A stretch of 64,000 nt of DNA, from the NCBI RefSeq assembly GCF_017573465.1, contig NZ_JAGEPF010000029.1, forward strand, positions 62,001 to 126,000. Direction: 5' to 3'. Position numbers and translations under genes: made by a program. Below are positions 23,039 to 30,952 of this stretch, piece after piece. Numbering within the stretch: the stretch's first letter is position 1; each line of letters begins with the position of its first letter. A model generated the notes under the pieces. That model worked only from the letters and a program-made list of their open reading frames with translations. It searched no databases and was not told the origin of the DNA. The stretch is from Actinomadura violacea. Its GTDB lineage: Bacteria; Actinomycetota; Actinomycetes; Streptosporangiales; Streptosporangiaceae.

Positions 23039-23719
23039 CTAGCCGACGAGGCCGTTCTCGTAGGCGAACACCACGGCCTGCGTCCGGTCCCGCAGCCCCA
23101 GCTTGGTCAGCACGTGCCCGACGTGCGTCTTGATCGTCTGCTCGGCGAGCACGAGCTCGGCGGCGATCTCGGCGTTGGACAGGCCCCGCGCGATGAGCCG
23201 CAGCACGTCCATCTCGCGCGGGGTGAGCCCCGCCGTCGCCGCCGGGCTGGGCCGCTGGTGGCGCCGCCGGCGCGCGAAGTCGCCGATCAGCCGCCGGGTG
23301 ATCGACGGCGCGAGCAGCGCGTCGCCCGCCGCCACCACCCGCACGCCGGTCACCAGGTCCGCCGCCGAGGCGTCCTTGAGCAGGAAGCCGCTGGCCCCCG
23401 CGCCGAGCGCCTCGTAGACGTACTCGTCCAGGTCGAACGTGGTCAGCACCAGGACCTTCGGCCGCAGGTCCGCCGGGTCCCCGGCGTCCTGCGCGGCGTG
23501 CCCGCCGGTCAGCTCGGCGGTCGCGGCCAGGCCGTCCATCTCCGGCATCCGGATGTCCATCACCACGACGTCCGGATCCAGCGCGCGGGCCAGGTCCACC
23601 GCCTCGCGCCCGTTCCCGGCCTGCCCGATCACCTCGATCTCCGGATCGGAGGACAGCAGCGCCGCGAGCCCGTCGCGGATCATCACCTGGTCGTCGGCGA
23701 TCAGCACCCGAATCGTCAC
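23039..23719 (-). CDS. Two-component response regulator, NarL/LuxR type
   Basis: A 226-residue regulator with a receiver domain (acidic DD at residues 9-10, phospho-acceptor Asp55 in VVVMDIRMPEMDG, Lys in GFLLKDAS) and a C-terminal LuxR helix-turn-helix (LTPREMDVLRLIARGLSNAEIAAEL). The receiver carries an extra segment of about 15 residues (GGHAAQDAGDPADLRPK) between its third helix and fourth strand. It starts at GTG 23719, 22 bases after the kinase stop. No transporter or other target gene lies beside it, so its target is not evident. Confidence 0.94.
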   Translation of the reverse strand: MTIRVLIADDQVMIRDGLAALLSSDPEIEVIGQAGNGREAVDLARALDPDVVVMDIRMPEMDGLAATAELTGGHAAQDAGDPADLRPKVLVLTTFDLDEYVYEALGAGASGFLLKDASAADLVTGVRVVAAGDALLAPSITRRLIGDFARRRRHQRPSPAATAGLTPREMDVLRLIARGLSNAEIAAELVLAEQTIKTHVGHVLTKLGLRDRTQAVVFAYENGLVG

Positions 23720-23741
23720 GACGCCACCCTACGGGCAACGA

Positions 23742-24989
23742 TCAGTCCCCGTACGGCAGCTCCGCCGCGACCGTCCAGCCGGCCGGCCCGCGCGGGCCGG
23801 CCGACAGCGCGCCGCCGAGCATGGTGACGCGCTCGCGCATCCCGACCAGCCCGTGCCCGCCGCCCTGCGAGCGGTCCGGGTCGCCGCGCGGGCCGTCGTC
23901 GTCGACGGTCACCGCGAGCGCCTCCGCGCCGTACTTGATCTCCACGTGGACGCGCGACCCCGGCGCGTACCGGGCGGCGTTGCTGAGCGACTCCTGGACG
24001 ATCCGGTAGGCCGACAGGTCCACCCCGGCGTCCAGCTGGCGCGGCATCCCGACGACCACGGTGGCGACCGACAGCCCGGAGTTGCGGGCCGCCGCGGCCA
24101 GCTCGTCCAGCCGGTCCAGGCCGGGGCTCGGGGCGCGCTCGGCGCCCTCGTCGTCCGAGCGCAGCAGCCCCACCACGCGGCGGGTCTCGGTGAGCGCCTC
24201 GCGGGCCGCGTCCCGCACCACCCCGAACGTCTCGCGGGCCGCGTCCGGCAGCTCGGGGATCTTGAACGGGGCGGCCTCGGCCTGCATCGCGATCACCGAC
24301 ATGTGGTGCGCGACGACGTCGTGCAGCTCGCGGGCGATGCGGGCGCGCTCCTCCAGCACCGCCTGCCGGGCCAGGTCCTGGCGGTGCTGCTCCTCGCGGC
24401 GGCGCAGCTCCTGCTCGGCGGAGCGGCGGCCGCCGACCGCGTCGCCGAAGGTCAGCACGACCGCGGTGATCCCGGCGAGGATCATGCCGAACCAGCCCGG
24501 CATGCCGAACAGCACGGCGGGCAGCAGCACCCCGACGATCGTCACCGCGCCGACGCCGACCGTCGTCTCGCGCTCGCAGCCGACCCCGGCGAAGAACAGG
24601 ATCACCACCAGCGCCAGGATCGAGGTGACCGGCCACGGCATGAAGCCCTCGCCGTGCCGGACGAACACCGTGACCAGCAGCCCGATGGCCGCGATGCGCC
24701 AGGCGGCGAGCGGCCAGCGGGCCGCGAAGATCAGCGGGGTGGCCATCAGCACGCCGAGCGGCACGGCCGCCCCCGGGTCCACGTGGTACCCCTCGATGGA
24801 GATCGCGATGGACCCGGCGGTGAAGCCGATGGTCATGGCGAGCAGGAGGGCCATCAGCGGCACGCGCAGCAGCCGCCGTCCCGGCAGCAGGGTGACGGCG
24901 GGGTCGTCGCGGCCCGGCACGACGGCGGAGGTGGCCCCGGCCAGCAGCCGGCCTCGCCGGCCGGCGTCGGAGCGGTGTGGTTCGTTCAT
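23742..24989 (-). CDS. Sensor histidine kinase (HisKA_3 type)
   Basis: A 415-residue membrane sensor. Five or so hydrophobic segments occupy about residues 35-180, then a short coiled coil, then the HisKA_3 motif ERARIARELHDVVAHHMSVI with the phospho-acceptor His. The ATP-binding domain has a reduced form: YRIVQESLSNAARYAPGS, VDDDGP and GHGLVGMRERV. It is the partner of the response regulator immediately downstream on the same strand. The large membrane part without an extracytoplasmic domain suggests intramembrane sensing, of envelope stress for example; this is inference. Confidence 0.94.
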   Translation of the reverse strand: MNEPHRSDAGRRGRLLAGATSAVVPGRDDPAVTLLPGRRLLRVPLMALLLAMTIGFTAGSIAISIEGYHVDPGAAVPLGVLMATPLIFAARWPLAAWRIAAIGLLVTVFVRHGEGFMPWPVTSILALVVILFFAGVGCERETTVGVGAVTIVGVLLPAVLFGMPGWFGMILAGITAVVLTFGDAVGGRRSAEQELRRREEQHRQDLARQAVLEERARIARELHDVVAHHMSVIAMQAEAAPFKIPELPDAARETFGVVRDAAREALTETRRVVGLLRSDDEGAERAPSPGLDRLDELAAAARNSGLSVATVVVGMPRQLDAGVDLSAYRIVQESLSNAARYAPGSRVHVEIKYGAEALAVTVDDDGPRGDPDRSQGGGHGLVGMRERVTMLGGALSAGPRGPAGWTVAAELPYGD

Positions 24990-25117
24990 CTCGCTGCGAG
25001 CCTAGAGCGCCCGCCGCCCGGACCGCCTGCCTCCGCGGAGGGAGATCGGGCCGCCCCCGCGGGTATCAGCGCCGCTCGGGGCCTCGGTCCGGCGTTCCAT
25101 GGATTCTCGATTGACTT

Positions 25118-25123
25118 TATAGG
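25118..25123 (+). promoter_or_regulatory. -10-like element giving a leaderless start for the cysteine leader peptide
   Basis: TATAGG at 25118-25123 ends 4 bases before ATG 25128, placing transcription start at or within the ATG. TTGACT (25111-25116) is just upstream but too close to be its -35; it could belong to an alternative start. Confidence 0.4.
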
Positions 25124-25127
25124 GATT

Positions 25128-25232
25128 ATGGCCGATCCTCGTGGCGTGACGATCTCCGCCGCGCTGCACGAGCGCCTGCACGTCGACCTGCGCCGCCAGG
25201 CCAGCGCGCTGTGTCGCCGGACGCCCCGCTAG
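25128..25232 (+). CDS. Leader peptide upstream of cysteine dioxygenase (HVDLRR-type)
   Basis: A 34-codon open frame ending in RLHVDLRRQASALCRRTPR. Short peptides with HVDLRR followed by SALC are a recognised type of actinobacterial leader upstream of sulfur-metabolism genes, and cysteine-containing leaders act there as cysteine-responsive attenuators. Here the single Cys codon is TGT, rare in such GC-rich DNA, close to the stop. A small stem can form between GTGTC (25211-25215) and GACAC (25235-25239), overlapping the Cys codon and the stop. The ATG may be leaderless; GTG 25146 is an alternative start. The gene it precedes consumes cysteine, so the placement makes sense. Confidence 0.7.
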   Translation: MADPRGVTISAALHERLHVDLRRQASALCRRTPR

Positions 25233-25292
25233 CGGACACCCGCCGGCGGCGCGCTCCAGCACGTCCCACCGCACAGCCGAGGAGAGCGACAC

Positions 25293-25784
25293 ATGACCGT
25301 CACCACTACCGAGACCGGCGCGCCCGAGCCGCGGGAAGCGCAGGACCCGTTCGCGCCGCCGCGGCTCGCCGAGCGCGCCCGCGCGCTCGCCGAGAACCCG
25401 CAGGACTGGGTGCACCGCGTCCGGCTCGACCCGCAGGGCCGCTGGTACGAGCGCGTCCACCAGGACGCCGACCACGAGATCTGGCTGATCAGCTGGCTGC
25501 CCGGCCAGTCCACCGGCTTCCACGACCACGGCGGCTCCGCCGGCGCCTTCGCCGTCGCCCTCGGCACGCTCGAGGAGCACCGCGTCCGCAACCATCGCGA
25601 CGTCGGCGCCGGGCAGGTCCGCTCGTTCGGGCCCGACTACGTCCACGACGTCCGCAACACCTCCGACGCTCCCGCGGTGAGCGTCCACGTGTACGCGCCG
25701 CCGTTGTCGACGATGCGCCGCTACGACCTGGACGCGGGCGGGGAGCTCGTCCGGCTCGCCGCGGAGTCCGCCGACGACTGGTAA
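25293..25784 (+). CDS. Cysteine dioxygenase
   Basis: A 163-residue cupin of the bacterial thiol dioxygenase family, which oxidises cysteine to cysteine sulfinate with a non-haem iron. The three iron histidines are His77, His79 (GFHDHGGSAGAF) and His118 (YVHDVRN); the Cys used for the Cys-Tyr crosslink in animals is replaced by Gly, as in many bacterial enzymes. A good ribosome binding site (GAGGAG) precedes the ATG. It stands alone after the leader peptide, so attenuation by cysteine supply is the likely control. A 3-mercaptopropionate dioxygenase is the alternative. Confidence 0.92.
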   Translation: MTVTTTETGAPEPREAQDPFAPPRLAERARALAENPQDWVHRVRLDPQGRWYERVHQDADHEIWLISWLPGQSTGFHDHGGSAGAFAVALGTLEEHRVRNHRDVGAGQVRSFGPDYVHDVRNTSDAPAVSVHVYAPPLSTMRRYDLDAGGELVRLAAESADDW

Positions 25785-25925
25785 CGCGCGGCCGGGCAGG
25801 GCGGAGACGGCTCGCGAAGCGACGCCCAACCCGGGCCCAGCGCACGGTCTCGCAATCGCCATCGGCGGGTGAGGCGCGGGCAACGCAGCCGCATAACGTC
25901 CCTTCTATGGGGAAGATCCGGCTCC

Positions 25926-27395
25926 ATGAGCACACCGGGAAGCGGATCGAAGACCACTGCGGGCGAGGAGCACAGCGGCCCTTCCCATTCGGCCGCGACC
26001 GCCGCGCTCCTCGCGGGCGCCGCCGCGCTCGGCGGGTTCCTGTTCGGTTACGACTCCTCGGTCATCAACGGGACGGTCGACGCCCTCAAGGACACCTTCC
26101 ACCTGAGCGGCTTCGTCGTCGGCTTCGTGGTGTCGGCCGCGCTGCTCGGCTGCGCGGTGGGCGCCTGGTTCGCCGGGCCGATCGGCGACCGGATCGGCCG
26201 GGTCAAGGTGATGCTGGGCGCGTCCGCGCTGTTCGTCATCAGCTCGCTCGGCTCGGCGTTCGCCTTCAGCGCCGTCGACCTGACGGCGTGGCGGCTGGTC
26301 GGCGGCCTGGCGATCGGCGCCGCGTCCGTCATCGCGCCCGCCTACATCGCCGAGATCGCGCCCGCCGAGCTGCGCGGCCGGCTCGGCTCACTCCAGCAGA
26401 TGGCGATCGTCCTCGGCATCTTCGCCGCGCTGGTCGTCGACTACGTCATCGCGCAGGTCTCCAAGGGCGGCGCGACCGGGACGTTCCCGTGGGGCGGCGG
26501 CGCCTGGCGCTGGATGTTCGCCAGCGCGGCCGTGCCCGCGGTGTTCTGGGGCGTCATCGCCACGACGATCCCCGAGTCGCCCCGCTACCTGGTGAAGAAG
26601 CACCGGACGACCGACGCCAGGCGGGTGCTCGCCCGGGTCATGGGCCGCGCCGACGTGGACGGCAAGATCGAGGACATCGGCCGGTCGATCGCCGAGGACC
26701 GCGCGGTGCACCTGCGGGACCTGCGCGGCTCCCGGCTCGGGCTGCTGCCGATCGTGTGGGTCGGCATCCTGCTGTCGGTCTTCCAGCAGTTCGTCGGCAT
26801 CAACGTGATCTTCTACTACTCGTCCTCGCTGTGGCAGGCCGTCGGGTTCTCCGAGAGCAACGCGATGCTCACCTCCGTGATCAACTCGGTGGTCAACGTG
26901 GTGTTCACGCTCGTCGCGATCGCGCTCGTCGACCGGGTCGGGCGGCGCCCGCTGCTGCTCGGCGGCGCGGCCGGCATGGCGGTGTCGCTCGGCACGCTGA
27001 CGGCATGCTTCTCGACCGCCCACGTGGTCGGCGGCAAGCCGGAGCTGAGCGGCGCCGCCGGGCCGATCGCGCTCGTCGCCGCCAACGTGTTCGTCGCCGC
27101 GTTCGCCGCCACCTGGGGCCCGGTCGTGTGGGTGATGCTCGGCGAGATGTTCAACAACTTCATCCGGGCGTCGGCGCTGGCCGTCGCCGCCGCCGCGCAG
27201 TGGCTCGCCAACTGGGTGGTCACGACGACGTTCCCCGGCATCTCCGGCTTCTCGCTCAGCCTCGCCTACGGGCTGTACACCGCGTTCTCCGTGCTGGCGT
27301 TCATCTTCGTGATCCGGGCCGTCCCCGAGACGAAGGGACGCGAGCTGGAGGACATGGACCGCCTCGAGCGGCCGAAGCGGGCGGCCCGCGCGTGA
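25926..27395 (+). CDS. MFS sugar porter
   Basis: A 489-residue 12-segment transporter of the sugar porter family. Diagnostic motifs are present: GGFLFGYDSSVINGT in the first segment, DRIGRVKVML in loop 2-3, PESPRYLVKK before the central loop, QQFVGINVIFYYSSSLW in segment 7, DRVGRRPLLL in loop 8-9 and PETKGRELEDMD at the C-terminus. It imports a hexose, pentose or polyol, probably with protons. ATG 25926 is chosen because the hydrophobic core begins about 25 residues later; its ribosome binding site is weak. No sugar-metabolism gene is adjacent. Confidence 0.93.
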   Translation: MSTPGSGSKTTAGEEHSGPSHSAATAALLAGAAALGGFLFGYDSSVINGTVDALKDTFHLSGFVVGFVVSAALLGCAVGAWFAGPIGDRIGRVKVMLGASALFVISSLGSAFAFSAVDLTAWRLVGGLAIGAASVIAPAYIAEIAPAELRGRLGSLQQMAIVLGIFAALVVDYVIAQVSKGGATGTFPWGGGAWRWMFASAAVPAVFWGVIATTIPESPRYLVKKHRTTDARRVLARVMGRADVDGKIEDIGRSIAEDRAVHLRDLRGSRLGLLPIVWVGILLSVFQQFVGINVIFYYSSSLWQAVGFSESNAMLTSVINSVVNVVFTLVAIALVDRVGRRPLLLGGAAGMAVSLGTLTACFSTAHVVGGKPELSGAAGPIALVAANVFVAAFAATWGPVVWVMLGEMFNNFIRASALAVAAAAQWLANWVVTTTFPGISGFSLSLAYGLYTAFSVLAFIFVIRAVPETKGRELEDMDRLERPKRAARA

Positions 27396-27433
27396 CCGCG
27401 GAAACCGCCCTGCTGTGGGCCGCGCCCGTCGGT

Positions 27434-27439
27434 TACCAT
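27434..27439 (+). promoter_or_regulatory. -10 element of the thrS leader transcript
   Basis: TACCAT (a perfect TAnnnT) ends 6 bases before ATG 27446 of the leader peptide, so the leader mRNA probably begins at the ATG. The -35 region is weak. Confidence 0.5.
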
Positions 27440-27445
27440 GAGGCC

Positions 27446-27517
27446 ATGCAGGCCGTACCGCACGTGTTCCAGACGACGACGCCGGGTCGCCCCCGGCGCC
27501 ACGGCCGCATGCACTGA
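27446..27517 (+). CDS. thrS leader peptide with three consecutive threonine codons
   Basis: A 23-codon frame beginning MQAVPHVFQTTTPG and ending in an Arg/His-rich tail (RRHGRMH). Three ACG threonine codons in a row (27473-27481) sit 13 bases before the next GC-rich segment, and a perfect hairpin follows the stop by 13 bases. Placed directly before threonyl-tRNA synthetase, this is the arrangement of a ribosome-mediated attenuator that senses charged tRNA-Thr. The ATG is probably leaderless, given TACCAT upstream. It is too short for most gene finders. Confidence 0.7.
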   Translation: MQAVPHVFQTTTPGRPRRHGRMH

Positions 27518-27530
27518 CATCGCACGCTGT

Positions 27531-27560
27531 GAAGGCCCCGGGAGCGGTCCCGGGGCCTTC
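27531..27560 (+). terminator. Attenuator hairpin before thrS
   Basis: GAAGGCCCCGGGA (27531-27543) pairs perfectly with TCCCGGGGCCTTC (27548-27560) across a 4-base loop GCGG. It lies between the Thr leader peptide and thrS. CCGGGTCGCC near 27482 partly matches the 5' arm and could form the competing antiterminator. Confidence 0.75.
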
Positions 27561-27698
27561 ACCGCTTTCCGGGGTCGCCGCGGGTCCCGCGCCGGACAGG
27601 ACAGGAGCAGGACGATGGAACCGGATGCGTCCGGGGCCCACCCCGAGTCGATAGCATCGGAAACCGCTGATCCCAACCCACCATCCCGAGGAGTACCC

Positions 27699-29684
27699 GT
27701 GTCCACCGTGTCTGAGCTGCGCATCACCCTCGACGGGAGCGAGCGGGCGGTGCCGGCGGGCACCACCGCGGGGCAGGCACTGGACGCCGACGGCCGCACC
27801 GTGATCGCGGCGCGGGTCAACGGCGAGCTGCGCGACCTGGCCGGCGAGCTGCACGACGGCGACGCGGTCGAGCCGGTCGAGATCGGGTCCGGTGACGGCC
27901 GGGCCATCATGCGGCACTCCGCCGCGCACGTCATGGCGCAGGCCGTGCAGGAGCTGTTCCCCGAGGCCAGGCTCGGCATCGGCCCGCCGGTCGACAACGG
28001 CTTCTACTACGACTTCGACGTCGCCGAGCCGTTCACCCCCGACGACCTCAAGCGCATCGAGAAGCGGATGCGCGAGATCGTCAAGCAGGGCCAGCGGTTC
28101 TCCCGCCGCCCCGTCTCCGACGACGACGCCCGCGCCGAGCTGGCCGCCGAGCCCTACAAGCTGGAGCTCATCGGCCTCAAGGGCGCCGGCCCGGTCGAGG
28201 ACGCGGCGGACGGCGCGGACGTCGAGGTGGGCGGCGCCGAGCTGACCATCTACGACAACCTCGACGCCAAGTCCGGCGAGCTGCGCTGGAAGGACCTGTG
28301 CCGCGGCCCGCACCTGCCGTCGACCCGCGTCATCCCCGCGTTCAAGCTGATGCGCTCGGGCGGCGCGTACTGGCGCGGCAGCGAGAAGAACCCGCAGCTG
28401 CAGCGGATCTACGGCACCGCCTGGGAGTCCCGCGAGAAGCAGGACGAGTACCTGAAGTTCCTGGAGGAGGCCGAGAAGCGCGACCACCGCAGGCTCGGCG
28501 CCGAACTCGACCTGTTCTCCTTCCCGCCGGAGCTCGGCAGCGGGCTGCCCGTCTTCCATCCCAAGGGCGGAATCATCCGCAAGGAGATGGAGGACTACAT
28601 GCGGCGGCGGCAGCTGGAGGCGGGCTACGAGTTCGTCAACACCCCGCACATCACCAAGTCGTCGCTGTTCGAGATCTCCGGTCACCTGCCGTACTACGGC
28701 GACGACATGTTCCCGCCGTTCGAGGTGGACGAGGTCGAGTACCGCGTCAAGCCGATGAACTGCCCGATGCACAACCTGATCTTCCGCGCGCGCGGGCGGT
28801 CCTACCGCGAGCTGCCGCTGCGGATGTGCGAGTTCGGGTCGGTGTACCGGTACGAGAAGTCCGGCGTCGTGCACGGCCTCACCCGCGTGCGCGGCATGAC
28901 CCAGGACGACTCGCACATCTACACCACCAAGGAGCAGATGGGCGACGAGATCAAGTCGCTGCTGTCCTTCGTGCTGAGCGTGCTGCGCGACTTCGGCCTC
29001 GCGGAGTTCTACCTGGAGCTGTCCACCCGGGACGAGTCCGACAAGTTCATCGGCGACGAGGCCGACTGGGCGGAGGCGACCGAGGCGCTGCGGCAGGCCG
29101 CCGAGGACTCCGGGCTCGACCTCGTGGACGACCCGGGCGGCGCCGCGTTCTACGGCCCGAAGATCTCCGTGCAGGCCAAGGACGCGATCGGCCGGACCTG
29201 GCAGCTGTCGACCATCCAGCTCGACTTCAACCAGCCCAAGCGGTTCGGCCTGGAGTACCAGGCGGCCGACGGCACCCGGCAGACCCCGGCGATGATCCAC
29301 CGGGCCCTGTTCGGATCGGTCGAGCGGTTCATGGGCGTGCTGATCGAGCACTACGCGGGCGCCATGCCGCCGTGGCTGTCGCCGGTGCAGGCGGTCGGCA
29401 TCCCGATCGGCGACGCGCACGTCCCGCACCTGGAGAAGGTCGCCGCGCGGCTGCGCGAGCGCGGGATCCGGGTGGAGGTCGACTCCTCCTCCGACCGGAT
29501 GCAGAAGAAGATCCGCAACGCGCAGAAGCAGAAGATCCCCTACATGCTGCTCGCGGGCGACGACGACGTCGCCAAGGACGCGGTGTCGTTCCGATACCGC
29601 AACGGCGAGCAGAAGAACGGCGTGCCGATCGACGAGGCCGTCGAGGAGATCGTCAAGGCCGTGGAGGCCCGCGTCCAGATCTGA
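27699..29684 (+). CDS. thrS: Threonyl-tRNA synthetase
   Basis: About 661 residues, the expected length. Domains in order: TGS (about 1-65), the editing tRNA-SAD domain (HSAAHVMAQAVQELFP and following), the class II catalytic core with the zinc site (MNCPMHN Cys plus His residues in RGMTQDDSHIY and the later HYAG), and the anticodon-binding domain (VGIPIGDAHVPHLEKVAARL). GTG 27699 is preceded by GAGGAG at 5-6 bases and gives the family length; ATG 27615 would add 28 unusual residues. It attaches threonine to tRNA-Thr and is probably controlled by the upstream leader/attenuator. It heads the conserved actinobacterial block that continues with the HIT gene and pgsA. Confidence 0.97.
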   Translation: MSTVSELRITLDGSERAVPAGTTAGQALDADGRTVIAARVNGELRDLAGELHDGDAVEPVEIGSGDGRAIMRHSAAHVMAQAVQELFPEARLGIGPPVDNGFYYDFDVAEPFTPDDLKRIEKRMREIVKQGQRFSRRPVSDDDARAELAAEPYKLELIGLKGAGPVEDAADGADVEVGGAELTIYDNLDAKSGELRWKDLCRGPHLPSTRVIPAFKLMRSGGAYWRGSEKNPQLQRIYGTAWESREKQDEYLKFLEEAEKRDHRRLGAELDLFSFPPELGSGLPVFHPKGGIIRKEMEDYMRRRQLEAGYEFVNTPHITKSSLFEISGHLPYYGDDMFPPFEVDEVEYRVKPMNCPMHNLIFRARGRSYRELPLRMCEFGSVYRYEKSGVVHGLTRVRGMTQDDSHIYTTKEQMGDEIKSLLSFVLSVLRDFGLAEFYLELSTRDESDKFIGDEADWAEATEALRQAAEDSGLDLVDDPGGAAFYGPKISVQAKDAIGRTWQLSTIQLDFNQPKRFGLEYQAADGTRQTPAMIHRALFGSVERFMGVLIEHYAGAMPPWLSPVQAVGIPIGDAHVPHLEKVAARLRERGIRVEVDSSSDRMQKKIRNAQKQKIPYMLLAGDDDVAKDAVSFRYRNGEQKNGVPIDEAVEEIVKAVEARVQI

Positions 29685-29697
29685 CGCCGGGCCGCCC

Positions 29698-29728
29698 GGG
29701 CCGCGCCCGCCCCGTGCGGGCGCGGCCC
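29698..29728. terminator. Hairpin terminator between thrS and a convergent propeller gene
   Basis: GGGCCGCGCCCGC (29698-29710) pairs perfectly with GCGGGCGCGGCCC (29716-29728), loop CCCGT. It lies 13 bases from the thrS stop and 7 bases from the end of the minus-strand gene. Almost the same hairpin occurs at 30915-30945, at the same distance from the other paralogue. Confidence 0.85.
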
Positions 29729-29735
29729 GCGCCGG

Positions 29736-30896
29736 TCATCCCGTCGAGAGGACGAGCGGCGCGTTGTCCCGCGCGCCCACCGCCCACACCGTCCCCGTGC
29801 CGGGGACGCACGCCAGCGCGGTGACGGACGCCCCGGAGCCGGACACGGCCGCCTCCCGGTGCCAGGCGCCGTCGGTGTAGTGCAGCAGGTCGGACGTGCC
29901 CGTGAGCGCTCCGGCGTTCACGGTCGCCCAGAGGCCGCCCGCTCCGTCGTCGGTGAGCGCGTCGCCGAAGCGTGCACCGTCCGGTGCCGGCGCCTCCTGC
30001 CAGGCGGTCCCGTCCCAGTGGTAGGAGCGGTCCGCGCGCTGCCCGCCCGCGGTGGTGTACCCGGTCGCCCAGACGTCGTCGGGACCGAGCGGGAGGACGC
30101 TCAGGAGCCTGCCCTGCATGCCCGCCGGCTGCGGGGGCGTCGCCGTGCGCCAGGACGAGCCGTCGTAGCGGGCCGCGTAAGGGGCGCCGTCCGCGTCGGT
30201 GCCGACGGCCCAGACGTCGTCCGGCGTGCGCTCCCTGAGGCCGCTGATCGACGCCGGGAGGGAGTAGGGGGCCCAGGTGCCTTTCCACCGGTACACCGGA
30301 GAGCCGTTGACCTGGGAGTTCGCGGTTCCCGCGAGCCATGCGCCCTGCTCGTCGGCGTCCAGGGCGGCGATGTGGGAGAGGCCCGCAGGCGCCTGCAGTT
30401 CGGTGGACGCGGTGCCGGTGAGGTGGGCGACGTAGGCGGCGCCGTCCCCGCAGCACTCGATGTACCGCGTGCCCGTCGCCCACAGGTCGTCCAGTGAGAC
30501 GGCGTCCAGGTGGAGGATCTGGCCGAGGTCCGGCATCCCCGGCGTGCCGAGCCAGGACCACGCGGTTCCGTCCCACCGCTGCAGGGTCGGGTTGAAGAGG
30601 GCCGGCGGGGGGCACCTGAGGCCCCAGCACCAGCGGTCGTTGGGCCGCTTGAACTGGTAGCCGCCGGCGAGGACGGCACCGGGCGCCGCCGCGGCGACGG
30701 CGAGGAGCGCGCTGGAGCCGATGGTCGGTGGCGCGGGTCGCGCCGTCCATTCGGTGGCGGCCCTCGCCGCGGGCGCCGGCGCGGTGACGAGCGCGGCGGT
30801 CACGAGGGCGGTGGTGGTGAGGGCGGTGGTGGTGAGAGCGGTGGCCGCCAGGCCGAGCCGCCGGGTGATGCCGGTCCTGTTCAGACTCCTTCGCAC
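29736..30896 (-). CDS. Secreted beta-propeller-like protein with DVWA(V/T)G repeats (paralogue A)
   Basis: A 386-residue exported protein. The N-terminus has a twin-arginine-containing basic region, a hydrophobic stretch of Ala/Thr/Val and an AARA-A type cleavage site near residue 45. The mature part contains repeated blades with a core D-(D/L)-(V/L)-W-A-(T/V)-G followed by a W-(D/K)-G-(T/S)-(A/S)-W strand, e.g. DDVWAVGTDADG and DDVWATGYTTAGG, consistent with a WD40/YVTN-like propeller. No catalytic residues are recognisable. It starts at GTG 30896 after GGAGGG. It is a tandem copy of the next gene; the function is unknown. Confidence 0.85.
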   Translation of the reverse strand: MRRSLNRTGITRRLGLAATALTTTALTTTALVTAALVTAPAPAARAATEWTARPAPPTIGSSALLAVAAAAPGAVLAGGYQFKRPNDRWCWGLRCPPPALFNPTLQRWDGTAWSWLGTPGMPDLGQILHLDAVSLDDLWATGTRYIECCGDGAAYVAHLTGTASTELQAPAGLSHIAALDADEQGAWLAGTANSQVNGSPVYRWKGTWAPYSLPASISGLRERTPDDVWAVGTDADGAPYAARYDGSSWRTATPPQPAGMQGRLLSVLPLGPDDVWATGYTTAGGQRADRSYHWDGTAWQEAPAPDGARFGDALTDDGAGGLWATVNAGALTGTSDLLHYTDGAWHREAAVSGSGASVTALACVPGTGTVWAVGARDNAPLVLSTG

Positions 30897-30914
30897 GGGT
30901 CCCTCCTCGCTGAG

Positions 30915-30945
30915 GGGCCGCGCCCGCCCCGCACGGGCGCGGCCC
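30915..30945 (-). terminator. Hairpin terminator after propeller paralogue B
   Basis: GGGCCGCGCCCG (30915-30926) pairs perfectly with CGGGCGCGGCCC (30934-30945), loop 7 bases. It is 7 bases from the stop of the gene at 30953-32125 and nearly identical to the hairpin at 29698-29728, so each paralogue ends in the same terminator. Confidence 0.8.
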
Positions 30946-30952
30946 GGTCCGG

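Noticed and set aside
27438..27698. An upstream extension of thrS starting at ATG 27438 or ATG 27615
   Set aside because: The added residues match no domain, the 27438 start reads through the attenuator hairpin, and GTG 27699 has a good ribosome binding site and gives the family length.
27446..27698. A T-box riboswitch controlling thrS
   Set aside because: No T-box sequence or specifier-loop arrangement is visible; the Thr-codon peptide and a simple hairpin explain the region better.
26388..29429. A long minus-strand frame opposite the sugar porter and thrS
   Set aside because: Same antisense shadow effect; it crosses a terminator and two real genes and has no recognisable domain.
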